Below are positions 16,032-24,858 of a stretch of DNA of 64,000 nt, one piece after another. Positions within the stretch are counted from its first letter, which is position 1. Each line of letters starts with the position of its first letter. Both the position numbers and the translations under genes were made by a program. A model generated the notes under the pieces. That model ran no database searches. It was not told the origin of the DNA and saw only the letters and a program-made list of their open reading frames with translations. This DNA is from Yoonia sp. I 8.24 (GTDB lineage Bacteria > Pseudomonadota > Alphaproteobacteria > Rhodobacterales > Rhodobacteraceae): positions 248,001-312,000 of the forward strand of contig NZ_JACXGQ010000002.1 of NCBI RefSeq assembly GCF_022096995.1. The letters are read 5' to 3'.

Positions 16032-16659
16032 AGCGCATGGGGGTGAAATACGCGTCGGTCATTGCGCAATCGAGGATGACATCAGCACCGCAGGTCCGCA
16101 ACTCTAAATCACGGGTCAGGCAAATGCGCGCTTCTTGGATATACCCATTCTTGCAGGTGATCGTGATCTGATCTGACGCCATATCCGGGTTGTCGGCAAG
16201 GAAGGCCTCTTCAATCACATGTGCGGGAACCGTAATATCGCGATCTATCGTGCGAAAGACGGGCGGCCGGGTGACGGTGGCAAAGGCAGCCCGCGACAAA
16301 GCGTAGTAGTCTTGCGCGCTTAACCCGGTGCAGACCCCATGTTTGCGCCATTGATGCCAGGCAAGTCCGGAACTGCCCATGATGTCGGTCATTTCAGCGG
16401 TTTGCCGTCGCGATGGCGCGCTGTGTCCAGTGCGACAATAAGATGGGTAGCCAGTTTCATATTGCGGCCAAAGCCCGTGCAGGATCCAATCAAAATCTGC
16501 CGCATCATCGCATTGCTCTGCCCCACGCGCGTCACCTTCGCGGGCGCACCAATTGGCAGACCAGGACAGGGCCATAACGTAGTAATCAAATTCGCCTGCG
16601 ACGCCCTCGGCTTGGGCGGGGCTGGACATAGCGAGTAAAAGGGCGAAAAGCCTGCGCAT
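16030..16659 (-). CDS. Ribonuclease T2 family protein, exported
   Basis: A 209-residue secreted RNase T2. The start at 16659 is preceded by AGGAAAG and gives a clean signal peptide (MRRLFALLLAMSSPAQA). Conserved active-site segments are ILHGLWPQ (CAS I, catalytic His) and WHQWRKHGVC (CAS II, catalytic His and Lys). The usual CAS II motif is HEWxKHG; here the Glu is Gln. Six or more cysteines support periplasmic disulfides. RNase T2 enzymes cleave RNA to 2',3'-cyclic nucleotides, for nutrient scavenging. The family assignment is firm; full activity is less sure because of the Glu to Gln change. Confidence 0.87.
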   Translation of the reverse strand: MRRLFALLLAMSSPAQAEGVAGEFDYYVMALSWSANWCAREGDARGAEQCDDAADFDWILHGLWPQYETGYPSYCRTGHSAPSRRQTAEMTDIMGSSGLAWHQWRKHGVCTGLSAQDYYALSRAAFATVTRPPVFRTIDRDITVPAHVIEEAFLADNPDMASDQITITCKNGYIQEARICLTRDLELRTCGADVILDCAMTDAYFTPMR

Positions 16660-16795
16660 TTTGATCTTTCCTAAATCTGTTTGCGACACTATATAGGGTT
16701 CAAGTTCCCCGACAATGCGAACCCGGCTGTAACGACAGTCTGCCCAGTTTAAGGGCGCAGGATACGCTTGTCTGAAAATACGCAGGAGATGAAAG

Positions 16796-17551
16796 ATGTC
16801 CAATACACCGATTATGGCCAAAGCGACGGCTGTTTGGCTTTGCGACAATACGACCATGACATTCAAGCAGATCGCTGACTTTTGCGACCTGCACGAATTG
16901 GAGGTCCAAGGGATCGCCGATGGCGACGTGGCCGTGGGCGTGAAAGGGTTTGATCCGATCGCGAACAAGCAACTGACCCAAGAAGAAATCGACAAGGCCG
17001 AAGCCAGCCCGCTGCACAAGCTGAAACTCTTGTATAACCCAGCATCTGCTGGTGAGGAAAAACGCCGTGGACCGCGCTATACGCCGCTGTCAAAACGCCA
17101 GGATCGCCCGGCGTCCATCTATTGGTTGGTGAAATTCCACCCTGAATTGTCCGACGCGCAGGTCAGCAAATTGGTCGGCACGACCAAGCCGACAATCCAA
17201 GCGATCCGTGAGCGGACACATTGGAACATCAACAACATCGAACCGATTGATCCGGTTGCCTTGGGCCTGTGTAAACAGTCTGAACTTGACGCGGCTGTAC
17301 AAAAAGCCAATGCGAAAAAGGCGTCAGAAGGCGGGGCAATGTCTGATGACGAACGTCGCAAGCTCGTCAGCACAGAGCAATCATTGGGTATGGAGCCAGA
17401 GCCGAAAATGCCGGCGGCCCTGTCAGGTCTGGAAACATTCAGCCTGTCAGACCCGCGCGACGATGAAGAAGACAGCGGTGCAGATCCACGCGATGTGTCA
17501 GATGCGGACAGTTTCTTTAACCTGCCAGATAGCGACGACACGGACGATTGA
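16796..17551 (+). CDS. trcR: Cell-cycle transcriptional regulator TrcR (DUF1013)
   Basis: A 251-residue DUF1013 protein, the family that includes the Caulobacter regulator TrcR. The first 160 residues are strongly conserved in type: AKATAVWLCDNTTMTFKQIA, then RGPRYTPLSKRQDRPASIYW and HPELSDAQVSKLVGTTKPTI with an HTH-like segment ending RERTHWN. The C-terminal third is acidic and variable. TrcR is nearly universal in alphaproteobacteria and is linked to transcription with the housekeeping sigma factor. A GGAG lies 8-9 nt before the ATG. It is probably monocistronic, with a terminator at 17577. Confidence 0.88.
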   Translation: MSNTPIMAKATAVWLCDNTTMTFKQIADFCDLHELEVQGIADGDVAVGVKGFDPIANKQLTQEEIDKAEASPLHKLKLLYNPASAGEEKRRGPRYTPLSKRQDRPASIYWLVKFHPELSDAQVSKLVGTTKPTIQAIRERTHWNINNIEPIDPVALGLCKQSELDAAVQKANAKKASEGGAMSDDERRKLVSTEQSLGMEPEPKMPAALSGLETFSLSDPRDDEEDSGADPRDVSDADSFFNLPDSDDTDD

Positions 17552-17576
17552 TCGCTAGAAGCTCGTGGGCCTTAAT

Positions 17577-17611
17577 GGCGTGTGACCAATAAAGGTTGCA
17601 CGCCTTTTGTA
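17577..17611 (+). terminator. Rho-independent terminator of trcR
   Basis: GGCGTG (17577-17582) pairs with CACGCC (17599-17604) across a 16 nt loop and is followed by TTTTGTATATT. It lies 25 nt after the trcR stop. The rest of the 228 bp gap up to 17780 shows nothing recognisable. Confidence 0.7.
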
Positions 17612-17779
17612 TATTTATTGGACATTGGGAAACGTCACGCGTCCGCTCCGGAATTGGCTTTTAGCTCAAATTGAGAGAGCGCTGCACAAGTGGTGAATGT
17701 CTGGTATAATATGGAAAGCGTCAAACCTGCCTCATTCGAAATCGGCACGAGGCCCTGAACCCATCGGAGCACTCTGTGA

Positions 17780-18331
17780 ATGCGCGTTTTCTTTGTGATG
17801 ACCTTGCTAGTGATCGTGGTTGGTGTTGCTGTTGTACCTACTGGCGTCCCGAGAAATGTGTTTTCTGAAGCAGAGCCATCCAAGATACCCAATGCGCTCT
17901 TAGCGGCCGCAAAATTTGAACGGTTAAGCTCTTACGCCGTTTCTATCGCTGTAAGTGACCATGTTGTTTCACGCGGACCGGGGATGCCCCAACCTGAGAC
18001 ACTCCTAACCTATATTCGAGGGCGATTGTTCGCAGGTGAAGTGCAAATGACGGCTTTTGCGCTTGAGCGCGCATACATCACGTCGCAGATTCAAGGTTGG
18101 GAATTAGCCGCGAATTTATGCTTTGGAAAACGTGCAGAGGAACTTACCCTCGCTGATGCGGCTATTCTGCTTATTCATATCAGATCACCTTCGACAGTGT
18201 GGGACGCAAGAGCAGACGAGTTACGCGCACGTCGAAATGCGTTTGTTCAGGGGATGGTTGAAAATGAATACGCGGCGCCTAATGACGCGGCATCAGCGAT
18301 AATGTCACCGGTCAGTTTTTGTAAGGCATAG
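17780..18331 (+). CDS. Membrane-anchored protein with degenerate GT51 (transglycosylase) domain
   Basis: A 183-residue protein with an N-terminal membrane anchor (MRVFFVMTLLVIVVGVAVV). Residues about 95-165 align by eye with the second half of the peptidoglycan transglycosylase domain: ALERAYITSQIQGWELAANL corresponds to the YLNR-YFG-EAAA region, and FGKRAEELTLADAAILL matches FGK-A-DLTLAEAALL, followed by RSPS. The first half of the domain is shortened and the catalytic Glu of the ED-x-x-F motif is not present. So it is either inactive or has been re-used, for example as a binding or regulatory protein. No transpeptidase domain is present. Confidence 0.6.
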   Translation: MRVFFVMTLLVIVVGVAVVPTGVPRNVFSEAEPSKIPNALLAAAKFERLSSYAVSIAVSDHVVSRGPGMPQPETLLTYIRGRLFAGEVQMTAFALERAYITSQIQGWELAANLCFGKRAEELTLADAAILLIHIRSPSTVWDARADELRARRNAFVQGMVENEYAAPNDAASAIMSPVSFCKA

Positions 18332-18452
18332 TGGGTATGGCGCTTTACCTGTATCGCGGGCAGCGGACACGTGTTTTGTTCCAGATTATAGACCAATAAG
18401 TTCTTACAATTATAGGCGTTGCGTTTGATCTGATCGGAAAGTTGCCGCGCGG

Positions 18453-19046
18453 CTAAAGCGCTTTGCGCGCGTTCAGCGCAGCCGTAATTGTGCCATCGTC
18501 GAGGTAATCTAATTCGCCCCCGACAGGCACGCCCTGCGCCAATGATGTGACCGTGATGCCCGGCAGTTGATCCGCGATATAATGCGCCGTTGTTTGACCG
18601 TCGATCGTCGCCCCAAGCGCAAGGATCACTTCGGTGATATTTTCGGATTTGACCCGGTCCAAGAGTTTCGGAATGCGTAATTCGTCTGGCCCGACCGCAT
18701 CCAGCGCCGAAAGCGTCCCGCCCAGCACATGATAGCGGCCTTTGAACACCTGTGACCGTTCCATCGCCCAAAGATCGGCAACGTCTTCGACCACGGCAAT
18801 CTGGCCGATATTGCGTTTCTCGGATTGGCAAATTTCGCAGATATCGGCGGTGCAAATATTGCCGCAATTCAAACATTCGCGCACCGTCGATCCAACGCGG
18901 TGCATGGCCTCGGCCAGCGGGATCAGCACAAGGCTACGCTTCTTGATCAAATGCAATACCGCACGCCGGGCTGACCGGGGGCCAAGCCCCGGCAGCTTTG
19001 CCATAAGCGCGATCAGATTATCGAGATCATCGGTGCCGTTGGTCAT
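18453..19046 (-). CDS. recR: Recombination mediator RecR
   Basis: A 197-residue RecR. It has the N-terminal HhH region ([20 protein letters not shown]), the zinc finger [16 protein letters not shown], and a Toprim domain beginning [14 protein letters not shown]. With RecF/RecO it loads RecA on gapped DNA. It is the third gene of a dnaX-ybaB-recR group, in the standard order seen widely in bacteria. It follows ybaB by 17 nt. Confidence 0.97.
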   Translation of the reverse strand: MTNGTDDLDNLIALMAKLPGLGPRSARRAVLHLIKKRSLVLIPLAEAMHRVGSTVRECLNCGNICTADICEICQSEKRNIGQIAVVEDVADLWAMERSQVFKGRYHVLGGTLSALDAVGPDELRIPKLLDRVKSENITEVILALGATIDGQTTAHYIADQLPGITVTSLAQGVPVGGELDYLDDGTITAALNARKAL

Positions 19047-19063
19047 TCCGGTTGCCCCCCCCG

Positions 19064-19408
19064 CTAGAATGGGAGGTTCATTCCCGCCGGTAGCCCCATG
19101 TCTTCGGCCATTTTCGCCATCTCGCGCTGGCTGCGTTCTGCGGCTTTGGATTGCGCGTCTTTGATCGCGGCCAAAATCAGGTCTTCGACAACTTCTTTTT
19201 CGTCGCCGTTAAAGATGGATGGATCAATATCCAAACCCTTGAGTTCGCCCTTGGCCGTTGCGGTTGCTTTGACAAGCCCCGCGCCGCTGACGCCTTCGAC
19301 CATGACGTTTTCAAGGTCCTCTTGCATCTGGGCCACTTTGCCCTGCATTTCTTGGGCTTGTTTCATCATCTTGGCCATATCGCCAAGACCACCTAATCCT
19401 TTGAGCAT
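19064..19408 (-). CDS. Nucleoid-associated protein, YbaB/EbfC family
   Basis: A 114-residue DNA-binding protein of the YbaB/EbfC family. The N-terminal helix [20 protein letters not shown] and the central [20 protein letters not shown] strand region are typical. It is a dimeric protein with a role in nucleoid organisation. The start at 19408 is chosen because family members begin [17 protein letters not shown] and a GGAG lies upstream; the frame is open further 5'. It lies between dnaX and recR. Confidence 0.93.
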   Translation of the reverse strand: MLKGLGGLGDMAKMMKQAQEMQGKVAQMQEDLENVMVEGVSGAGLVKATATAKGELKGLDIDPSIFNGDEKEVVEDLILAAIKDAQSKAAERSQREMAKMAEDMGLPAGMNLPF

Positions 19409-19472
19409 CACGCTGTCTCCTGTATTGTTAGGCTTCAGATAGGGGCTACGCGGCCAATTGGCAACGCACGGC

Positions 19473-21224
19473 TTAATCCTCGTCGAAGGGATCCCATTCG
19501 TCGTCCACCTCTGGCAATGCGTCCTCAAACGCGTCTTGGGCTTTGTCGGCCTCGGTTTGGATTTTACTGATTTTGGCTTTGGGGAAGGCTTGGATCACGG
19601 CTTGGACCAGCGGGTGTTCTTGGACCGACGCGCGCAGGGCGTTTTCGTCGGCGTCGCGCACTTCGGCGATTGTGGGTGCGCCTTCTTCGGCCGTCGCAGA
19701 GACAACCCAGCGGGTCCCTGTCCAAGATTGCAGCCGCGAACCCAGCCGCCCGAGCAAATCTTTGGCCGCATCCTGTGTCGGGTTCACGGTGATCCGGCCC
19801 GGTTGGTAGTTGACCAGACGCAGACCAGTTTCGACTTCGACTAAAAGCTTCACATCGCGGTGGGTGCGGATCAGTTCAATGACATCTTCGAACCGCACGT
19901 AGTGTTGCAATGCGTCGGGCGCTAGCGCGACGGCAGTTTGTGCGCCTGATGCAGAGGGGCCGCTTGGCCCGCTATGTGTCGGGGCCGGGGTTTGCGACAT
20001 TGCTGTGGTCGTGCCACCCGTAGGGGCGGGGCGTCCACCTGATGGGCCGCCACCGGGGGGCGGTGTTGCGTTTTGCAGTTTGCGTACCAATTCGTCCGGT
20101 GTGGGCAGGTCGGCAACATGTGTCAGACGGATCACAGCCATTTCAGCGGCCATCATCGCGTTGGGGGCCATCGCGACCTCTTCCAATGCCTTAAGCAGCA
20201 TCTGCCACATCCGCGACATGACGCGCATCGGCAGATCCGCAGCCATCGCTTGGCCACGTGTGCGCTCATCGGGGCTGATGGTGGGGTCTTCGGCGGCTTC
20301 GGGTGTGATTTTAATCACGCTCACCCAATGGCAGACCTCGGCCAGATCACGCAGCACCGCCATGGGATCGGCCCCATCGGCATATTGCCCCGAAAGTTCA
20401 GTCAGCGCCTCGGCGGCTTGTCCGCGCAAGATCATATCAAACAGATCGAGCACCCGGCCACGGTCCGCAAGCCCGAGCATCGCGCGCACTTGATCGGCGG
20501 TGGTTTCGCCAGCGCCGTGACTGATTGCCTGATCCAGCAGTGACGTTGCATCGCGCGCTGACCCTTCGGCGGCGCGGGTGATCAGCGCCAAGGCGTCATC
20601 GCTGATCTGTGCCTCTTCGCCATCGGCAATTTTGCGCAGCAGCGCGATTTGCACTTCGGGTTCGATCCGGCGCAGGTCAAACCGTTGACAGCGTGACAGA
20701 ACAGTCACTGGCACCTGCCTGATTTCGGTTGTGGCAAAGATGAATTTGACGTGCGCGGGCGGTTCTTCAAGTGTCTTCAAGAGCGCGTTGAACGCGTTCT
20801 TGGACAGCATGTGGACCTCATCGATGATATAAATCTTATAGCGGGCAGAGGCCGCGCGGTAATGCACAGAATCGATGATTTCGCGGATATCACCAACACC
20901 AGTGCGCGAGGCGGCATCCATTTCCATCACATCGACATGACGCCCTTCCATGATTGCCGTGCAATGTTCGCATTGCCCGCAAGGTTCGGTTGTAGGCCCG
21001 CCAGTGCCGTCCAGCCCGACACAGTTCATGCCCTTGGCGATAATCCGCGCTGTCGTGGTTTTCCCAGTGCCGCGAATACCCGTCATGATAAAGGCTTGGG
21101 CGATCCGATCCGCCGCAAAGGCGTTCTTGAGCGTGCGCACCATCGCGTCTTGACCAACCAAGTCGACAAAGGTCTCGGGCCGGTATTTGCGTGCGAGCAC
21201 TTGATAGGCGGGTGTGTCGGTCAT
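19473..21224 (-). CDS. dnaX: DNA polymerase III subunit gamma/tau
   Basis: A 583-residue clamp-loader ATPase. The Walker A motif GTRGTGKTTT lies near residues 50-59, a zinc module uses CVGLDGTGGPTTEPCGQCEHC (cysteines at the start and in the CGQCEHC end), and the Walker B/DExx region reads IIDEVHMLS. The C-terminal half contains a Pro/Gly/Thr-rich linker (about 395-430) and the alphaproteobacterial DUF3646-type tail with the acidic end DEWDPFDED. It opens the dnaX-ybaB-recR group. No frameshift site for a short gamma form was recognised. Confidence 0.96.
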   Translation of the reverse strand: MTDTPAYQVLARKYRPETFVDLVGQDAMVRTLKNAFAADRIAQAFIMTGIRGTGKTTTARIIAKGMNCVGLDGTGGPTTEPCGQCEHCTAIMEGRHVDVMEMDAASRTGVGDIREIIDSVHYRAASARYKIYIIDEVHMLSKNAFNALLKTLEEPPAHVKFIFATTEIRQVPVTVLSRCQRFDLRRIEPEVQIALLRKIADGEEAQISDDALALITRAAEGSARDATSLLDQAISHGAGETTADQVRAMLGLADRGRVLDLFDMILRGQAAEALTELSGQYADGADPMAVLRDLAEVCHWVSVIKITPEAAEDPTISPDERTRGQAMAADLPMRVMSRMWQMLLKALEEVAMAPNAMMAAEMAVIRLTHVADLPTPDELVRKLQNATPPPGGGPSGGRPAPTGGTTTAMSQTPAPTHSGPSGPSASGAQTAVALAPDALQHYVRFEDVIELIRTHRDVKLLVEVETGLRLVNYQPGRITVNPTQDAAKDLLGRLGSRLQSWTGTRWVVSATAEEGAPTIAEVRDADENALRASVQEHPLVQAVIQAFPKAKISKIQTEADKAQDAFEDALPEVDDEWDPFDED

Positions 21225-21362
21225 GATGGCCTTTGGCGTGTGGATTCTGTCGACGCCAGCCTAAGCGGGCAGGGTGCGAAGGTCCACCGCTTTGACTAGG
21301 GGGCATTGCTGCTTTTGCTTTGGGCGCAGGCGGGGCATATGTGAGGAAGACGGAAACAAGGT

Positions 21363-22757
21363 ATGTCACAGATGACTATTTCACGACGTGGATTTATGGG
21401 GGCAATGGGTGCCGGGGCAATCGGGGCTGCGGGGTTATGGCCGCGCCAAGCCTCTGCACAAGTACAAAGCCTGACCATTCAACCCGCAAGCTACGTGGTA
21501 CTAGATCAACCGACGCAGGCGATGGTCTCGGCCTATGCAGATGCGCCGCCACCTGTCATTCGTATGGCACAAGGGCAACCTTTCGCGATTGATGTGACCA
21601 ACGCCACCCCGGATTATACGGCGATGCATTGGCATGGGTTGCGGGTGCCAAATGCGATGGACGGCGTCCCTTACCTGACGCAATTCCCGATCGCCCAAGA
21701 TGAAACGTTTCGCTACGCCTTTACCCCCACGGACGCGGGCACGTATTGGTATCATCCGCACTGCATGACCATGGATCAAATGGCGCGTGGGATGACGGGT
21801 GTGTTGATCGTGGACGAGGCCGATCCGCTTGATTTTGATGCAGAGGTTGTTTTGAATCTGCGTGATTTTCGGTTGAACAGTGCAGGTGAATTCATTGATC
21901 TTTGGACCCCGCGCGGTGCGGCGCGATCAGGGACATTTGGGACTGTTATGACAGCCAATTGGAGCCAGCTTGATCGGCATGATGTGCCGACAGGCGGGCT
22001 CGTCCGTCTGCGGCTTGCTGCCACCGACACAACCCGGATCTATAAATTGATTTTGGAGGGGGCTGCGGGCGAAGTGATCGCAATGGATGGGCATCCGCTG
22101 CGCGAGGGGGTGCCGTTCCCAAGCGTCGAAACGCCGCTGGTCCTATCACCCGGTCAACGGGCTGAGATTGTCGTGAAAATGCCTGCAGTCGAAGGGGCGC
22201 TGGTGACTGTTCTGACCGACGCACCCGGTGCGCCGCGTGCTTTGGCACAATTGCGCAGCGTGGGTGCGCCCCTTGGGCGGGTGCTTGCAGCTGCACCGCA
22301 ACTGCTGCCCAACCCTGTGACCGAACCTGACCTGACGGCGCCACGTGTTGAAGAATTTGTCTTTGGCTGGACCCCCGAAGGCGGGCCGCCCGTGGATGGG
22401 TTGTGCGGGTCGCTTGGCTATTCGTTCTGGTCGATCAACCGGACACCGTGGCAAGGCGACGCCGCTGAAAACACCCCAGCATTGGCGACCTTCCAAAAGG
22501 GCGAAAGCGTGGTGCTGCGATTGCGCAATGAAAGCCCCAATGACCATCCTATCCACCTGCATGGCATGACTTTCCGCCCCATTTCTTCCAACAAACGGTA
22601 CCTGCCATCCAATTGGACCGACACCGCGCTGCTGCTACGCGACGAGACGATTGAGATCGCCATGGTCATGGACAACCCCGGCGACTGGGCGTTTCACTGC
22701 CATGTGATTGAGCACCAAAAGACAGGGCTTGCAGGGTTTATTCGGGTTGTTGGGTGA
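21363..22757 (+). CDS. Multicopper oxidase, Tat-exported
   Basis: A 464-residue three-domain multicopper oxidase. A twin-arginine signal (ISRRGFMGAMGAGAIGAAG) leads to the periplasm. The copper ligands are all visible: MHWHG and WYHPHCMTM in domain 1, HPIHLHG and FHCHVIEHQKTGL in domain 3, with Leu at the axial type-1 position. Such enzymes oxidise metals or phenols with reduction of oxygen to water. No methionine-rich CueO-type loop was seen, so copper detoxification is not specifically indicated. It is divergent from dnaX and apparently monocistronic. Confidence 0.9.
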   Translation: MSQMTISRRGFMGAMGAGAIGAAGLWPRQASAQVQSLTIQPASYVVLDQPTQAMVSAYADAPPPVIRMAQGQPFAIDVTNATPDYTAMHWHGLRVPNAMDGVPYLTQFPIAQDETFRYAFTPTDAGTYWYHPHCMTMDQMARGMTGVLIVDEADPLDFDAEVVLNLRDFRLNSAGEFIDLWTPRGAARSGTFGTVMTANWSQLDRHDVPTGGLVRLRLAATDTTRIYKLILEGAAGEVIAMDGHPLREGVPFPSVETPLVLSPGQRAEIVVKMPAVEGALVTVLTDAPGAPRALAQLRSVGAPLGRVLAAAPQLLPNPVTEPDLTAPRVEEFVFGWTPEGGPPVDGLCGSLGYSFWSINRTPWQGDAAENTPALATFQKGESVVLRLRNESPNDHPIHLHGMTFRPISSNKRYLPSNWTDTALLLRDETIEIAMVMDNPGDWAFHCHVIEHQKTGLAGFIRVVG

Positions 22758-22850
22758 GGGGCTGGCCAAAGAGTGGTGAAAACTGTGTCATTGCTTTGTG
22801 CGAAATGATGTTCTTATTAAACATGATGGACATCGAAAACGAGAGTGACA

Positions 22851-23165
22851 ATGCTTGAACTGAGACCAAATTGCGAGTGGTGCGACAAAGATTTGCCACC
22901 TGAGTCAATCGAGGCGCGTATATGTAGTTACGAATGCACCTATTGTGCGGAATGCGTTGAGAACATTCTACATAATGTCTGTGCGACCTGTGGTGGCGGT
23001 TTCGTCAACCGACCCATTCGCCCCCAAAAGGCTTACAGGAATGAGCTGAAGCTTGGCTTGTCGCACCAACCCGCTAGCAGCCAGAGAAAACAATCGAAGT
23101 GGTCGCGTGAACAAGTCGATGAGCTCAGCCTTCGGCTACGTGGTACCTTACCGCAAGAACGATAG
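22851..23165 (+). CDS. DUF1272 cysteine-rich protein
   Basis: A 104-residue protein. The N-terminal 60 residues are the DUF1272 domain, a zinc-ribbon-like set of cysteines: C at 8 and 11 (CEWC), CSYECTYCAECVE and CATCGG. The C-terminal 45 residues are basic and variable (KQSKWSREQVDEL). The family's function is unknown; zinc or iron binding is likely from the Cys pairs. The start at 22851 gives the family's MLELRPNC beginning; a GTG two codons earlier also exists. Confidence 0.85.
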   Translation: MLELRPNCEWCDKDLPPESIEARICSYECTYCAECVENILHNVCATCGGGFVNRPIRPQKAYRNELKLGLSHQPASSQRKQSKWSREQVDELSLRLRGTLPQER

Positions 23166-23367
23166 TATTGCGTGATGCTGGCGATGGGCTTGGACTCTCG
23201 CCTTGCACCTCCCACTTCCGCCCGCTAACCTGATCTTGCCGATATCGGGCGGCATCCTTGGTTCGCGGAAAGCGCAGAGCACCCGTTAGACTTGAACGAC
23301 CCACAGATGTGGTCTTTCTCATTTGCCCGAAGCAGCGAACTGTCGGGCCGAACTGGTGAGGAAGCCA

Positions 23368-24858
23368 ATGACCGATACATTAGACGCACTGCGTCAACAG
23401 GCGAAAACCCTACAAAAACGCTATCAATCCGGTGACCGTGCCGCGATCGCACGCATTGATTCATTGCGGCCACGTACAGGCGCGCTGAAACGGGCTGACT
23501 TTTTACATGTGATTGCGCGTGAAAACGACTTTGGGACCTGGCCGCAGTTGAAAGCGGCGGTGGAAACCCAAGGCGTGGATCGCGCGACCAAACAACAACG
23601 TTTAAAAATCGCGCTTTATCACGGGCAAACCAGCGTCGTGGAACAGCTCATGGGCGACACCCCTGATCTTGCGGCGGGTGCCTTTGGGTTGATGGTTGCG
23701 CTATATGATCTGGACGGCGTGCGTGACATGCTTGCCGCTGATCCGCAGATCGCGACACATAAGCTTGGGCCGCGCCGCCCGATCCTGCACCTTGCGTTTT
23801 CCAAGATGCTGTCGGTTTGGCCTCATAAAGAAGCGGATATGTTGGCGATTGCAGATCTGCTGTTAGAGGCGGGTGCCGATGTCAACGATGGCTACGCCGC
23901 GCAGACCGGTGATCCGCATTTGCTTTCTGCGCTCTACGGTGCGCTGGGCCATGCGGGGAATATGCCGCTTGCGCGATGGTTGCTGGCGCAGGGTGCGAAC
24001 CCCGATGATGGCGAAAGCCTGTATCATGCGACCGAACTGGGGCATCTTGATGGGCTGGCTTTGTTGCTGGAATATGGGGCGAACCCCGCGTGCACAAATG
24101 CGTTGCTGCGGGCGATGGATTTTGACAATCTAGAGGCGGTGCAAATGCTGCTCGCGGCGGGCGCACAACCAGATGAGACCATGCCAGCCCTGCACCACGC
24201 GGCGCGGCGTGGATCCTCGGCTGAGATGGTCGCGCTTTTGTTGCGCGCAGGTGCCAATCCAGACGCGATGTATCAAGGTGCAAGCAGCTATGCCGCAGCA
24301 CGCGTTTTTGGGAACAGGGCACTTGCAAATGCGACTTCCGAGATAGGCACGTTGTCTAAGGTCGAACAGCTCTTGGCTGATTGTGCCGATGGGAACGATA
24401 TCGCAGGGCGCTGGGTTGACCCCGCTAAGATCGCGCCTGCCTTTACCTATCTCTTGCATGAGGTCATGTTTGCACCGGATAGAGTGGATCATCTGAAGGC
24501 GCTTGTTGCGATCGGTGTGCCCTGGGACCTGCCAGATGCCCAAGGTGTGACCCCTGTGCAATCAGCGGGTTGGCAGGGTTTACCCGAAACCATGCAATAT
24601 TTCTTGAAACTCGGGGCGGATCTAAGTTTTGTGAATGGCTTTGGCGGGACGTTGCTGACGACCATCATTCACGGGTCCGAAAACTGCCCAGATCATAGAA
24701 CTCGCGACCACATCGCCTGTCTTGATCTGGCGCTCTCGCATGGTGTTGCCCTGCCACGCAAAGCGATAAAGCATGCTGGAAACCCCGCGGTCGCGGCACG
24801 TCTCGCAGATTGGGCGCAAGCCTATCCCGGACAAGTGGTGGAGCACGGGATTGTCTAG
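23368..24858 (+). CDS. Ankyrin repeat protein with N-terminal glyoxalase-related-like domain
   Basis: A protein of about 496 residues. The start at 23368 follows GAGGAA by 5 nt; the frame is open 45 nt further upstream. Residues 1-65 form a helical domain (LDALRQQAKTLQKRYQSGD, then DFLHVIARENDFGTWPQLKA) like the one in the gene at 5714. From about 75 to 330 run ankyrin-type units, for instance LLLEAGADVNDGYA, WLLAQGANPDDGES and MLLAAGAQPDETMPALHHAA. Ankyrin stacks bind proteins. No signal peptide is visible. The stop overlaps the coupled phosphatase gene by 8 nt. Confidence 0.85.
   Translation: MTDTLDALRQQAKTLQKRYQSGDRAAIARIDSLRPRTGALKRADFLHVIARENDFGTWPQLKAAVETQGVDRATKQQRLKIALYHGQTSVVEQLMGDTPDLAAGAFGLMVALYDLDGVRDMLAADPQIATHKLGPRRPILHLAFSKMLSVWPHKEADMLAIADLLLEAGADVNDGYAAQTGDPHLLSALYGALGHAGNMPLARWLLAQGANPDDGESLYHATELGHLDGLALLLEYGANPACTNALLRAMDFDNLEAVQMLLAAGAQPDETMPALHHAARRGSSAEMVALLLRAGANPDAMYQGASSYAAARVFGNRALANATSEIGTLSKVEQLLADCADGNDIAGRWVDPAKIAPAFTYLLHEVMFAPDRVDHLKALVAIGVPWDLPDAQGVTPVQSAGWQGLPETMQYFLKLGADLSFVNGFGGTLLTTIIHGSENCPDHRTRDHIACLDLALSHGVALPRKAIKHAGNPAVAARLADWAQAYPGQVVEHGIV

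Noticed and set aside
16660..17019. Upstream extension of the RNase T2 reading frame
   Set aside because: The extension overlaps the divergent trcR gene and lacks a signal peptide at its start; the start at 16659 has a ribosome binding site and a proper signal peptide.
17635..17892. An 85-codon minus-strand reading frame
   Set aside because: It overlaps the start of the GT51-like gene on the other strand and has no ribosome binding site or recognisable domain.
24773..24850. ATG start for the phosphatase gene at 24773
   Set aside because: It would add 26 residues inside the ankyrin gene that do not look like the family N-terminus; the TTG at 24851 fits better, though this is not proven.
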